Positions 1 to 6,903 of a stretch of 8,601 nucleotides of DNA are shown here, one piece after another (the first letter of the stretch is position 1; every line of letters starts with the position of its first letter). A program made the position numbers and the translations under genes. Location of the stretch: assembly GCA_031260095.1 (NCBI GenBank), contig JAIRKN010000066.1, positions 1 to 8,601 on the forward strand. Direction: 5' to 3'. Origin of the DNA: Tannerella sp. (GTDB taxonomy: Bacteria; Bacteroidota; Bacteroidia; Bacteroidales; Tannerellaceae). Below the pieces are notes generated by a model. That model made no database searches. It was not told where the DNA came from and saw only the letters and a list, made by a program, of their open reading frames with translations.

Positions 1-1210
1 TTTCGTTTTGTTCTATATCGGAATTTGCCAGACCTTGCAGAGTGTCGATAGAGAGGTATTTGTGGTCTTCGGCTTGCAGTCCGGTGAGTTTCGTCAATTT
101 CTCGCCTTCGGGCGTACCGCTGTTGGTAATCAGCAGAAATGTACGGATGAGTATAATCCCGTCCGTTATTTCGGCAACAAAATAGCCGATCTTCAATTCG
201 TCGGTGAAGCAGGCTATGAGCAGTCTTTTTTTCGTTATGGAGAGAATCTCTTTATGTAATAATGCATGCATTATAACGGCTTTGTAGAAGCACGGGATCA
301 TAGCCCCTATCCGTTCTTTCATGCGATCAAGTGCGTGTTGTTGGATATAAATCGGCAATCTCAGTTTGGCTAAGGACGTGTTGGACGGATTAGAGCGGAG
401 CTTAGTGTTTATATCCTCCATCGACAGCTTAAAGGGGATAAACTCCGGCCGGCCATCTTCAAAAAACATTGCGCCTGTTTGTATGGCCGTATGCACTTCG
501 CCGTTGACTTTTACTTTCCGCACTTCCAGGGGATGCGTTCCGATAGTAATCTTTTTGTGCATTCTGAAATCCTGTCTTTTGATTTCTTCCATTGTTCTTT
601 GGTAGGCGCTGGCTTTCGTAGTGGGTAGTATGTTGGGGATGATGTATCCGGAATCGAAAGCCGGTACACTGATATCAAGCGTATAGGTGTGGAGGTATTT
701 CTTTTCCATATCGTCGAAGAGCCAGCAGGCGGAGGCGCAGATTTGCCGTAGGCCGTCTTCATAGATCTGTCCGCGTTCGTCGCGCAGTTCGGCATATCCG
801 GCGAACGGTTTTTTGGCCGGATATTGTGAGGGGGATTCGCTTAAATTGTATTCAAGCGACATGCCCACTAAGGAATAGTCGGCAAACGTCATTCGTTCTT
901 TGCCGCCCTTTACTACTTCCAGCGTCATTGTCTGTTGTTGCACTCTGATTGTTTTCATCAGTACTTCCGCCAGTTGTTTTTTGATTTTTGCACCTTTAGC
1001 TGCCACGATTTTGAGCGGAGCGCCACGGAAGTAATACATCGTGAGTTTCTCGGTCAACGGGATCGTGTCGTAGAGCGATTCGTCGCCGATTTGTTTGCAC
1101 AAGTGCCGCAGTTTGTCAAAAAAGAATCGTTTGTACTTCTCTTCCTGTTGTCTTTGTTGCTCTGCGGGACTGATATATTTTTTCTTTTTCGAATGTTTTA
1201 TCCTTGCCAT
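1..1210 (-). CDS. Hypothetical protein, 3' end (C-terminus) cut by window edge
   Basis: One minus-strand frame is open from the ATG at 1210 to the left edge, giving at least 403 residues with no stop. The start is well supported: an in-frame TAA (1225-1223) lies five codons upstream, and the ATG has an A/T-rich leader. The N-terminus is strongly basic (Lys-rich, residues 5-12), followed by a Gln/Glu/Lys-rich stretch that is probably helical (about 17-38). No signal peptide or clear membrane segment is visible, so I infer a cytoplasmic protein. Residues 291-301 read QHALDRMKERI, which resembles the HAxxRxxER pattern of several small nuclease- or toxin-like families; the match is short and may be chance. 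I do not recognise the family and assign no function. It follows trpA on the same strand but is separated by 394 bases with a repeat array, so it is probably not part of the trp pathway. Length and amino acid composition look like a real gene. Confidence 0.85.
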   Translation of the reverse strand, partial: MARIKHSKKKKYISPAEQQRQQEEKYKRFFFDKLRHLCKQIGDESLYDTIPLTEKLTMYYFRGAPLKIVAAKGAKIKKQLAEVLMKTIRVQQQTMTLEVVKGGKERMTFADYSLVGMSLEYNLSESPSQYPAKKPFAGYAELRDERGQIYEDGLRQICASACWLFDDMEKKYLHTYTLDISVPAFDSGYIIPNILPTTKASAYQRTMEEIKRQDFRMHKKITIGTHPLEVRKVKVNGEVHTAIQTGAMFFEDGRPEFIPFKLSMEDINTKLRSNPSNTSLAKLRLPIYIQQHALDRMKERIGAMIPCFYKAVIMHALLHKEILSITKKRLLIACFTDELKIGYFVAEITDGIILIRTFLLITNSGTPEGEKLTKLTGLQAEDHKYLSIDTLQGLANSDIEQNE

Positions 1211-1361
1211 AAGTATAAAAATTTATATAAGCACAAAATTAAATAAATATCCTGAGACATCCAAGCGCTCGCAAAAGATAAAGTCTGCGATCAATAATTT
1301 GTCAATTTTTGTAAAAACATAAGGGCTTTTCCGTAAGTATTTGAGAATCAATCATCATATC
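1211..1361. other. Intergenic spacer between repeat array and hypothetical gene
   Basis: This A/T-rich stretch belongs to the 394-base gap between trpA and the hypothetical gene. Apart from the weak promoter candidate, I see no coding frame and no convincing rho-independent terminator for the trp transcript. The only inverted repeat noted is a 5-bp TCGCA / TGCGA pair (around 1269-1290) with a 13-base loop and no U-tract. The end of the trp mRNA is therefore not defined by anything I can see here. Confidence 0.5.
1234..1241 (-). promoter_or_regulatory. Candidate -7 promoter element for the hypothetical gene
   Basis: On the minus strand these bases read TAATTTTG, matching the Bacteroidota -7 consensus TAnnTTTG, and lie 23 bases before the ATG at 1210. 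The expected TTTG element about 19 bases further upstream is only approximate (TTGG at 1264-1261). In such A/T-rich sequence a chance match is possible. If real, the gene has its own promoter, independent of the trp operon, with a 5' leader of roughly 15-20 bases. Confidence 0.4.
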
Positions 1362-1381
1362 TTATCTGCGTTCGCCATTTT

Positions 1382-1561
1382 CAATTGAATCTGGCGAAAT
1401 CCAATTGAATCTGGCGAAATCCAATTGAATCTGACGAAATCCAATTGGATCTGGCGAAATCCAATTGGATCTGGCGAAATCCAATTGGATCTGGCGAAAT
1501 CCAATTGAATCTGACGAAATCCAATTGGATCTGACGAAATCCAATTGGATTTGGCCATTTA
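1382..1561. repeat. Tandem array of 20-bp repeats, nine units
   Basis: Eight full copies of CAATTGAATCTGGCGAAATC start at 1382, 1402, 1422, 1442, 1462, 1482, 1502 and 1522; a ninth, diverged unit starts at 1542. The full copies differ at only two positions, both G/A transitions: base 7 of the unit (A in units 1, 2, 3, 7; G in 4, 5, 6, 8) and base 13 (A in units 3, 7, 8). Where base 7 is G, the unit junction forms the perfect 12-bp palindrome ATCCAATTGGAT; this occurs before units 4, 5, 6, 8 and 9. The period is exactly 20 with no indels. There are no spacers, so it is not CRISPR. Because 20 is not a multiple of three, each minus frame cycles through the same 20-residue translation, which explains the overlapping open frames here without requiring a protein. 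It lies just downstream of trpA, probably inside or at the end of the trp transcript. Confidence 0.95.
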
Positions 1562-1601
1562 CGATTGGCTTTGGTCATTGCCGATAAGTTCCGGCCGGTT
1601 G
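1562..1601. repeat. Degenerate continuation of the 20-bp array toward trpA
   Basis: The 20-base register continues into two decayed units: 1562-1581 (CGATTGGCTTTGGTCATTGC) and 1582-1601 (CGATAAGTTCCGGCCGGTTG). The first still matches unit 9 at many positions (GATTGG, TTTGG, CATT); the second is barely recognisable. The series ends four bases before the trpA stop. The second unit also contains the palindrome CCGGCCGG (1590-1597). At the other end, 1362-1381 is a diverged unit sharing TT-GCCATTT with unit 9. Confidence 0.55.
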
Positions 1602-1604
1602 CCG

Positions 1605-2381
1605 TCACACGTCCAATGCTTCTTTTAACTTTTTGATCGCAATATCGGGAGAGTTGTGTTCGCCGAGAAGCGTGATGAATTTACTTCCGATAATTGCACC
1701 GGATACGTTATCGCAAACAGTGGCGTAGGTTTCTTTATTACTGATTCCGAAGCCGACCATACAGGGATTTTTTAACGACATCGAACGGATCCGGCGGAAA
1801 TAAGCCTGTTTTTCGGCATCAAACGATTTTTGTGCTCCGGTGACGGCGGCCGATGATACCATATAGATGAAACCGTCAGTATGCTCGTCGATCAGGCGGA
1901 TGCGTTCATCGGACGTTTCCGGCGTGATGAGCATGATCATTTTCAGATGATACCGTTCGGCGACCGGCTTGAAGTCTTTTCGATATTCATCAAACGGCAA
2001 GTCCGGAATGATGCAGCCGTCTATACCGCATTTCAGGCAGGAGCGGCAGAAGGCTTCAAAACCATACTGCATGACGGGATTCAGGTATCCCATCAGCAAT
2101 AGCGGAATTTGTACGTTCGGGCGAATGCCGTCCAGTTGAGCGAATAGTTTCTTCAGCGACATTCCATTGCGCAACGCCTGTGTTGCGGCGTTTTGTATCG
2201 CCACGCCGTCGGCTATCGGATCGCTGAAAGGAATCCCTATCTCGACCATATCTACGCCGTTTCTTTCCAACGTCCGTATGATCTCTACCGTCAGATCCGC
2301 CTCCGGGTATCCGGCGCAGAAATAAATCGAAAGAATGTCTTTCGTCTTTGTTTTGAATAAATGATTGATTCTGTTTTCCAT
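1605..2381 (-). CDS. trpA: Tryptophan synthase alpha subunit
   Basis: A complete 258-residue protein, a normal length for TrpA. It cleaves indole-3-glycerol phosphate to indole and glyceraldehyde-3-phosphate and passes indole to the beta subunit. Visible family features: the catalytic Glu47 in MVEIGIPFSDP, the catalytic Asp58 in DPIADG, IIPDLPF (124-130), the mobile loop ending VTGAQ (180-184), and phosphate-binding segments VGFGIS (209-214) and GAIIGSKF (228-235). The loop reads SSAAVTG where SRAGVTG is common, and DGVAIQ replaces DGPVIQ; both look like tolerated variants. It is the last gene of the operon, six bases after trpF; the junction TAA-ATAGAA-ATG suggests translational coupling. 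It contains no tryptophan. Its partner trpB is the first gene, at the other end of the operon. Confidence 0.98.
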   Translation of the reverse strand: MENRINHLFKTKTKDILSIYFCAGYPEADLTVEIIRTLERNGVDMVEIGIPFSDPIADGVAIQNAATQALRNGMSLKKLFAQLDGIRPNVQIPLLLMGYLNPVMQYGFEAFCRSCLKCGIDGCIIPDLPFDEYRKDFKPVAERYHLKMIMLITPETSDERIRLIDEHTDGFIYMVSSAAVTGAQKSFDAEKQAYFRRIRSMSLKNPCMVGFGISNKETYATVCDNVSGAIIGSKFITLLGEHNSPDIAIKKLKEALDV

Positions 2382-2387
2382 TTCTAT

Positions 2388-3023
2388 TTATTTTACCGCA
2401 ACAGCGTTGCGGATCCTGTGAATAAAATCTTTTAGTTTATCAACATCTTTCACCGCAGGCGATGTTTCGAAACCGCTGTTGAGATCAATGCCTGCAAATT
2501 GCGGATGTTTCAATAAGAGCAGATCGTGAATGCTGCCGGGTGTAAGACCGCCGCTCAACAGAAACGGCGTTCGACCCTGGTAGCTATCAAGCAACGACCA
2601 GTCGAAACGCAGGCCGGAACCTCCATAGCCGGCGCACCTGGTGTCGAAGAGAAAAAAATCGGTACAGGCGGCGTAGTCTTCGGTCTTCACGAAATCGTCA
2701 GCCTGCGCGACCGGGAAAGCTTTGATCACGCCGTAACCGGCTTCTCGCAGAGCGATACAGGTTCCGGGAGATTCTTCCCCGTGCAGTTGCAGGCTGTTCA
2801 GGCGGTAAGTTTCAGCCCTTGCCAGCATGTTCGCCGCCGTTTCGTTCACAAACACCCCTACTTTATGCCTTTCACACCGGCGTATCATCTCCGCCGCGTC
2901 TTCATTCTCCGAAACGCACCGCGAAGACCCCCGGTAGAATATGAATCCTACGTAATCAATATCAAGGGCCGATATCCGGCGCAGATTCTCGGCGTTGCGC
3001 ATTCCACAAACTTTTATTTTCAT
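2388..3023 (-). CDS. trpF: Phosphoribosylanthranilate isomerase
   Basis: A complete 211-residue protein with the usual TrpF length and start (MKIKVCGM). It carries out the Amadori rearrangement of N-(5'-phosphoribosyl)-anthranilate to CdRP, the third step of the pathway. The general base Cys6 lies in KVCGM and the general acid Asp127 in FLFDT. QLHGEE (79-84), LSGGL (156-160) and the phosphate-binding GIDLNSGFE-SPAVKD region (178-193) complete the (beta/alpha)8 signature. It is a separate gene here, unlike the TrpC-TrpF fusion of enteric bacteria. It starts 30 bases after trpC, the widest gap in the operon, and ends six bases before trpA. An AAGGA sits directly against the ATG, too close to act as a Shine-Dalgarno. 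Confidence 0.98.
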   Translation of the reverse strand: MKIKVCGMRNAENLRRISALDIDYVGFIFYRGSSRCVSENEDAAEMIRRCERHKVGVFVNETAANMLARAETYRLNSLQLHGEESPGTCIALREAGYGVIKAFPVAQADDFVKTEDYAACTDFFLFDTRCAGYGGSGLRFDWSLLDSYQGRTPFLLSGGLTPGSIHDLLLLKHPQFAGIDLNSGFETSPAVKDVDKLKDFIHRIRNAVAVK

Positions 3024-3053
3024 TCCTTATGGGCGGTTTACGTTAAATACATT

Positions 3054-3866
3054 TTATCCATGACGCAGTTCACGAACAAATTCCGCCACCGTCGCTCCCG
3101 GATCGGCCGTTTTCATAAAGGTCTCGCCGATCAGAAACCCCCTGTACCCCGCATCACGAAGGCTTTTGATGATCTTCGTATCCGAAATTCCGCTTTCGGA
3201 TACGAAGACCGGCGCCTTCCGTCCTTCTCCTGTTTCGGCTTTCATTCTTTCGATCATGCGGAATGAGTTTTCAACATCCGTATGGAATGTTCCCAGATTA
3301 CGATTGTTCACTCCGAGCATATCAATATTTTCGGTAAAATAGGCGAACTCCTTTTCATTGTGGATTTCAAGTAAAACCTCAAGCTCCAACTGGTGCGCGA
3401 TTCCGGCAAAAGATTCACACTCCTCTTTTGTCAGCGAAGCCGCAATCAACAGGACAGCGTCGGCCCCCAGTACGCGCGCCTGATAGAGCTGATACTCGTC
3501 GATGATAAAATCTTTGCGCAGGAGGGGCAGTTTAGTCAGCGAACGCGCCCGTTTCAAATCGCCGAATGAGCCTCCGAAAAAGTCGCTGTCCGTGAGAATG
3601 GAACATGCCGAGGCGCCTCCTTTCTCGTATCCGGGTACGATGTCATCTATCGTGGCCTGGGGGTGTAACCAGCCTTTCGAGGGCGATCGCCGTTTAAATT
3701 CCGATATGATACCGGATGCGGATGATTCCAGTGCTTTGCGCATGGAAACAGTCGGCGCGTGCAGCCGCCACTCTTCCGAGTGAAGCATCTGTACTAAAGG
3801 TACCGCCGCTTTCTGACGGGCCACCTCAAGTCTTTTATTTGCGATTATTTTGTCTAAGATATCCAT
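3054..3866 (-). CDS. trpC: Indole-3-glycerol phosphate synthase
   Basis: A complete, monofunctional 270-residue enzyme of normal length. It decarboxylates and cyclises CdRP to indole-3-glycerol phosphate. The family signatures are in order: EFKRRSPSKG (56-65, with Glu56 and catalytic Lys58), LTDSDFFGGS (91-100), LLRKDF with catalytic Lys118 (115-120), LLEIH with Glu167 (165-169), GVNNRNL (185-191), VSESGI (222-227) and FLIGE (244-248) for phosphate binding. It begins 16 bases after trpD in an A/T-rich context without a Shine-Dalgarno. It has two tryptophans, near residues 33 and 66, outside the catalytic motifs. Confidence 0.98.
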   Translation of the reverse strand: MDILDKIIANKRLEVARQKAAVPLVQMLHSEEWRLHAPTVSMRKALESSASGIISEFKRRSPSKGWLHPQATIDDIVPGYEKGGASACSILTDSDFFGGSFGDLKRARSLTKLPLLRKDFIIDEYQLYQARVLGADAVLLIAASLTKEECESFAGIAHQLELEVLLEIHNEKEFAYFTENIDMLGVNNRNLGTFHTDVENSFRMIERMKAETGEGRKAPVFVSESGISDTKIIKSLRDAGYRGFLIGETFMKTADPGATVAEFVRELRHG

Positions 3867-3882
3867 ATTTTATAATTCTGGA

Positions 3883-4878
3883 TCAGCCGTTTATTTCAAT
3901 AAATTTCTTTAGTACACGCAGCGCCTTTCCGCTCTCCAACGATTCTTTCGCTTCAGCAATACAGTCTTCTATTGTTTTCTCCGGACAGATCACCTGAATT
4001 GCAAAAGCCGAGTTTACAAGAACGCAATCACGTTGCGCTTCCGTCGCCGTATTGTTCAGTACGCGGTCGAATATTGCAGCGGCGGCTTCGGGAGAATCGC
4101 CTCCGTACAAGTCTTCTTCTGCATACCGCTTCATCCCAATCATTTCGGGAGAGTAGATCTTCTCTTTCTCCGGCGTTGACACTTTAAATTCGGACGTAAG
4201 AGAGATTTCATCATATCCGTCTATACTGTGTACCACGCCAAACCGCGTGCCGCTCGCCTGATAAGTGTAACTGTAAAGACGGAACAACGGCAGATTGTAT
4301 ACGCCCAACAATTGATAAGCAGGCATCGCAGGATTAACAAGCGGGCCAAGAAGATTGAAAAACGTGCGTACACCAAGATTCTTCCGTATCGAAGCGACGG
4401 CTTTCATCACCGGATTAAAATACGGAGCATGAAGGTATGCAATATGACAGGCGTCCAGAGATTTGCGCAATTTATCCGTTTCGTTCGTAAATTTAACGCC
4501 GTGCCGTTCCATCACATTGCTTGCGCCGCTTACCGAAGTAGCGCCGTAATTACCGTGCTTCGCCACATTATATCCGGCGCCCGCAAGCACGAAACACGAT
4601 GCCGTACTGATATTAAACGTATTCTTCCCGTCGCCTCCCGTCCCCACAATATCGACGGGCCTGTATTCCGATAAATCGACCGGTACGCGCATAGACAGTA
4701 GCGCGTCACTGAATCCGGCAAGTTCGTCAACAGATATACTGCGCATTAAAAATACGGTGATCAATGCCGAGATCTGTTCATTGTTATATTTTCCTCCGGC
4801 AATGTCAACCAGAATCTTTTGCGCTTCCTCGCGTCTGAGATATTGATGCTCAAACAGGCGATATAATAAATGTTTCAT
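3883..4878 (-). CDS. trpD: Anthranilate phosphoribosyltransferase
   Basis: A complete 331-residue protein of the usual length for a stand-alone TrpD. It transfers the phosphoribosyl group from PRPP to anthranilate. The PRPP-binding loop GTGGDGKNTFNIST spans 79-92, KHGN (107-110) and the SVSGASNVME region follow, GVRTFFNLLGPLVNP (169-183) contributes to anthranilate binding, and Asp223-Glu224 in GYDEIS are the expected metal ligands. Residues 1-65 or so form the helical N-terminal domain. It is not fused to TrpG as it is in enteric bacteria. It follows trpG after six bases, with the junction TAA-ATAAAA-ATG nearly identical to the trpF/trpA junction, suggesting coupled translation. It contains no tryptophan. 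Confidence 0.98.
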   Translation of the reverse strand: MKHLLYRLFEHQYLRREEAQKILVDIAGGKYNNEQISALITVFLMRSISVDELAGFSDALLSMRVPVDLSEYRPVDIVGTGGDGKNTFNISTASCFVLAGAGYNVAKHGNYGATSVSGASNVMERHGVKFTNETDKLRKSLDACHIAYLHAPYFNPVMKAVASIRKNLGVRTFFNLLGPLVNPAMPAYQLLGVYNLPLFRLYSYTYQASGTRFGVVHSIDGYDEISLTSEFKVSTPEKEKIYSPEMIGMKRYAEEDLYGGDSPEAAAAIFDRVLNNTATEAQRDCVLVNSAFAIQVICPEKTIEDCIAEAKESLESGKALRVLKKFIEING

Positions 4879-4884
4879 TTTTAT

Positions 4885-5457
4885 TTATTGTAAATTATAA
4901 ATCCAGTTTTCAATTATTCTTCCCCCCTGCGGAGTGAGTACTGATTCGGGATGAAATTGTATCCCCCGAACATCATACTGACGGTGACGAAGTCCCATGA
5001 TTTGTCCTTCGACAGCGTCGACAGCCGTAATTTCCAGACATTCCGGGAAACGCTCTTTCGAAACTACCCACGAATGATAGCGACCTGCACGAAAACCCAA
5101 CCCCAAACCGCTGAATAACGGATCTTCCGCTATCACACGTATGTCGGAACAAACGCCATGATAAACCTCCTTTTGATTCAGTAGTCCGGCGCCAAAGACC
5201 TCGCCGATCGCCTGTTCGCCAAGACAAACTCCCAGAATGGACTTCGTCGGTGCGAACTTTTCTATCAACGGCAATAGCAAACCGGCTTCCGAAGGTATTC
5301 CCGGCCCCGGAGATAACAGGATTTTATCATAAGAATCCACTTCATCCAATGATATCTTGTCATTGCGATATACATCCGTATCAACGCCCAACTCCCGTAA
5401 GATATGATACAGATTATACGTAAAAGAGTCGTAATTATCAAATAATAGACATTTCAT
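4885..5457 (-). CDS. trpG: Anthranilate synthase, glutamine amidotransferase component
   Basis: A complete 190-residue class I glutamine amidotransferase with the usual TrpG start (MKCLLFDNYDSFTYNL). It hydrolyses glutamine and supplies ammonia to TrpE. The nucleophile Cys78 lies in GVCLGEQ; His169 and Glu171 in GIQFHPES complete the triad; LLSPGPGIP (47-55) forms the oxyanion-hole region. The residue after CLG is Glu (position 81) where His is the common residue in TrpG; it is outside the triad. In many bacteria the same protein also serves p-aminobenzoate synthase (PabA), which the sequence cannot exclude, but the position directly after trpE argues for the tryptophan role. It starts 23 bases after trpE and ends six bases before trpD. 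Confidence 0.97.
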   Translation of the reverse strand: MKCLLFDNYDSFTYNLYHILRELGVDTDVYRNDKISLDEVDSYDKILLSPGPGIPSEAGLLLPLIEKFAPTKSILGVCLGEQAIGEVFGAGLLNQKEVYHGVCSDIRVIAEDPLFSGLGLGFRAGRYHSWVVSKERFPECLEITAVDAVEGQIMGLRHRQYDVRGIQFHPESVLTPQGGRIIENWIYNLQ

Positions 5458-5480
5458 AAATTGTTAATTATATACGGTTA

Positions 5481-6884
5481 TTAATTTTTCAGATTCTCCG
5501 CTTCGCATATCGCTTTATTCAGTGCGCCAAGTTTACTGTTCACCTCTTCGAGTTCGCGTTCATCATTACTTTTTGCCACAATACCCGCACCGGCCTGATA
5601 ATACAAAACATTGCTGCGACTGACGAACGTCCTGATCGTTATGGCCTGATTCAGATCTCCGTCGAATCCTATGAAACCGATACACCCGCCGTATGCCCCG
5701 CGATTGTGCCGTTCTATTTCCGTAATAAGTTGCATGGCACGCACTTTAGGCGCTCCGCTTAACGTTCCGGCAGGAAAGGTGTCGATAAATGTTTTTATGG
5801 AATTGCCGCCGCGCTCTATCTCTCCGCTCACACGCGATACCAAGTGCACGACGTGACTGTAATATTGCACCTCTTTGTAGAAATCAACCTTGACATGGCG
5901 GGCATTACGACTCAAATCATTGCGGGCAAGATCGACAAGCATGACATGTTCGGCATTCTCTTTAGGATCGTTTATCAACATTTCGACCCGTTGTTTATCA
6001 AGCGCCATATTGCCGGTACGAAAGGCCGTCCCGGCAATAGGATCTATGCTCGCGCGACCGTCTTGTATTTTACAATGTGTTTCCGGTGATGAGCCGAAAA
6101 TACGAAAGCCTCCAAAATCAAAGTAAAACAAGTAGGGCGAAGGATTTATACTGCGAAGCGAACGGTAAACCTTAAAATCATCCCCTTGATAAGCCTGTTC
6201 GAAACGACGACTGAGAACTATCTGGAAAACATCACCCCGCAAACAGTGCTTTACGCCTTCACGTACCATCGTTCTGTATTCTTCATCCGTGACAGGCGAT
6301 GTACGCTCTCCTGTTATACGGAAATCATAGGAAGCATAGTTACGGTTCTCTATCAGCGTTTCAATCTCATTCAAATGATCCTCTTCCTCTTCGCGACATA
6401 GTTCGATAAGTGTTAATTCATTTCTGAAATGATCAAATACCAACACATATTTATAAAGAATGTAATACAGATCCGGTGCATCCGTATCTTTATGGTGATA
6501 TTCCAATACGGGAATATTTTCAAAATAACGTACCGCATCAAATGCCGTATAGCCGAAGAGTCCGCAATATTTTTTATCGCGCCCTTCTACGTCAAACTGC
6601 TGAAGAAACAGATTCAATGCGTCCGGTACGGAATAATAAGCATTCAGTTCTTTCACTTCTTTTTTCCCGTCGGGATATGACATCGTAGCTTCGCCTGAAT
6701 TGATAGCAATATCCGCGACGGGACAAAGAGCAATAAAGGAAAGGCTGTTTTCGTTAACATGAAAATCCGAACTTTCCAATAACGCGGATTTCGGATAAAC
6801 ATCACGCAGTTTCAAGTATAAACTGACCGGCGTATAGAGGTCGCCTAATAATTTCTTACTGATCGTTTTTAACTTATACATCAT
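5481..6884 (-). CDS. trpE: Anthranilate synthase component I
   Basis: A complete 467-residue chorismate-using enzyme of normal TrpE length; it forms anthranilate with ammonia from TrpG and is the committed step. Visible in order: LLESS (35-39), part of the tryptophan feedback site; QIVLSRRF (221-228); NPSPYLF (247-253), the second feedback segment; PIAGT (282-286); DPKENAEHVMLVDLARND (306-323); FPAGTLSGAPK (370-380); YGGCIGF (398-404); NQAITIRT (412-419); and AGAGIVAKSNDERE (431-444) with the metal-binding acidic residues. The LLES and NPSPY motifs separate it from the p-aminobenzoate and isochorismate enzymes and indicate sensitivity to tryptophan. The start is MM; the second ATG (6881) is an equally good choice. 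It begins 19 bases after trpB and contains no tryptophan. Confidence 0.98.
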   Translation of the reverse strand: MMYKLKTISKKLLGDLYTPVSLYLKLRDVYPKSALLESSDFHVNENSLSFIALCPVADIAINSGEATMSYPDGKKEVKELNAYYSVPDALNLFLQQFDVEGRDKKYCGLFGYTAFDAVRYFENIPVLEYHHKDTDAPDLYYILYKYVLVFDHFRNELTLIELCREEEEDHLNEIETLIENRNYASYDFRITGERTSPVTDEEYRTMVREGVKHCLRGDVFQIVLSRRFEQAYQGDDFKVYRSLRSINPSPYLFYFDFGGFRIFGSSPETHCKIQDGRASIDPIAGTAFRTGNMALDKQRVEMLINDPKENAEHVMLVDLARNDLSRNARHVKVDFYKEVQYYSHVVHLVSRVSGEIERGGNSIKTFIDTFPAGTLSGAPKVRAMQLITEIERHNRGAYGGCIGFIGFDGDLNQAITIRTFVSRSNVLYYQAGAGIVAKSNDERELEEVNSKLGALNKAICEAENLKN

Positions 6885-6903
6885 TTAAAATTTTAGTGAT
6901 TAA

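Noticed and set aside
511..795. 94-codon minus-strand ORF
   Set aside because: It overlaps the longer open frame of the hypothetical gene (1-1210) in another frame and is Pro/Ser/Thr-rich out-of-frame sequence.
935..1246. Plus-strand ORFs at the left end, including 8-259 and 366-605
   Set aside because: All are antisense to the long minus-strand gene that starts at 1210.
1355..1558. Short minus-strand ORFs lying across the repeat array
   Set aside because: A stop-free 20-bp period opens all three frames at once and gives the same repeated peptide in each. No independent coding evidence.
1382..1561. CRISPR array
   Set aside because: Units are directly adjacent with no unique spacers, and no cas genes are visible.
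1590..1597. CCGGCCGG palindrome as trp terminator
   Set aside because: It has no loop and no following U-tract on the minus strand.
2526..3266. 246-codon plus-strand ORF
   Set aside because: It lies antisense to trpF and trpC, which have full family motifs; the translation has no recognisable features.
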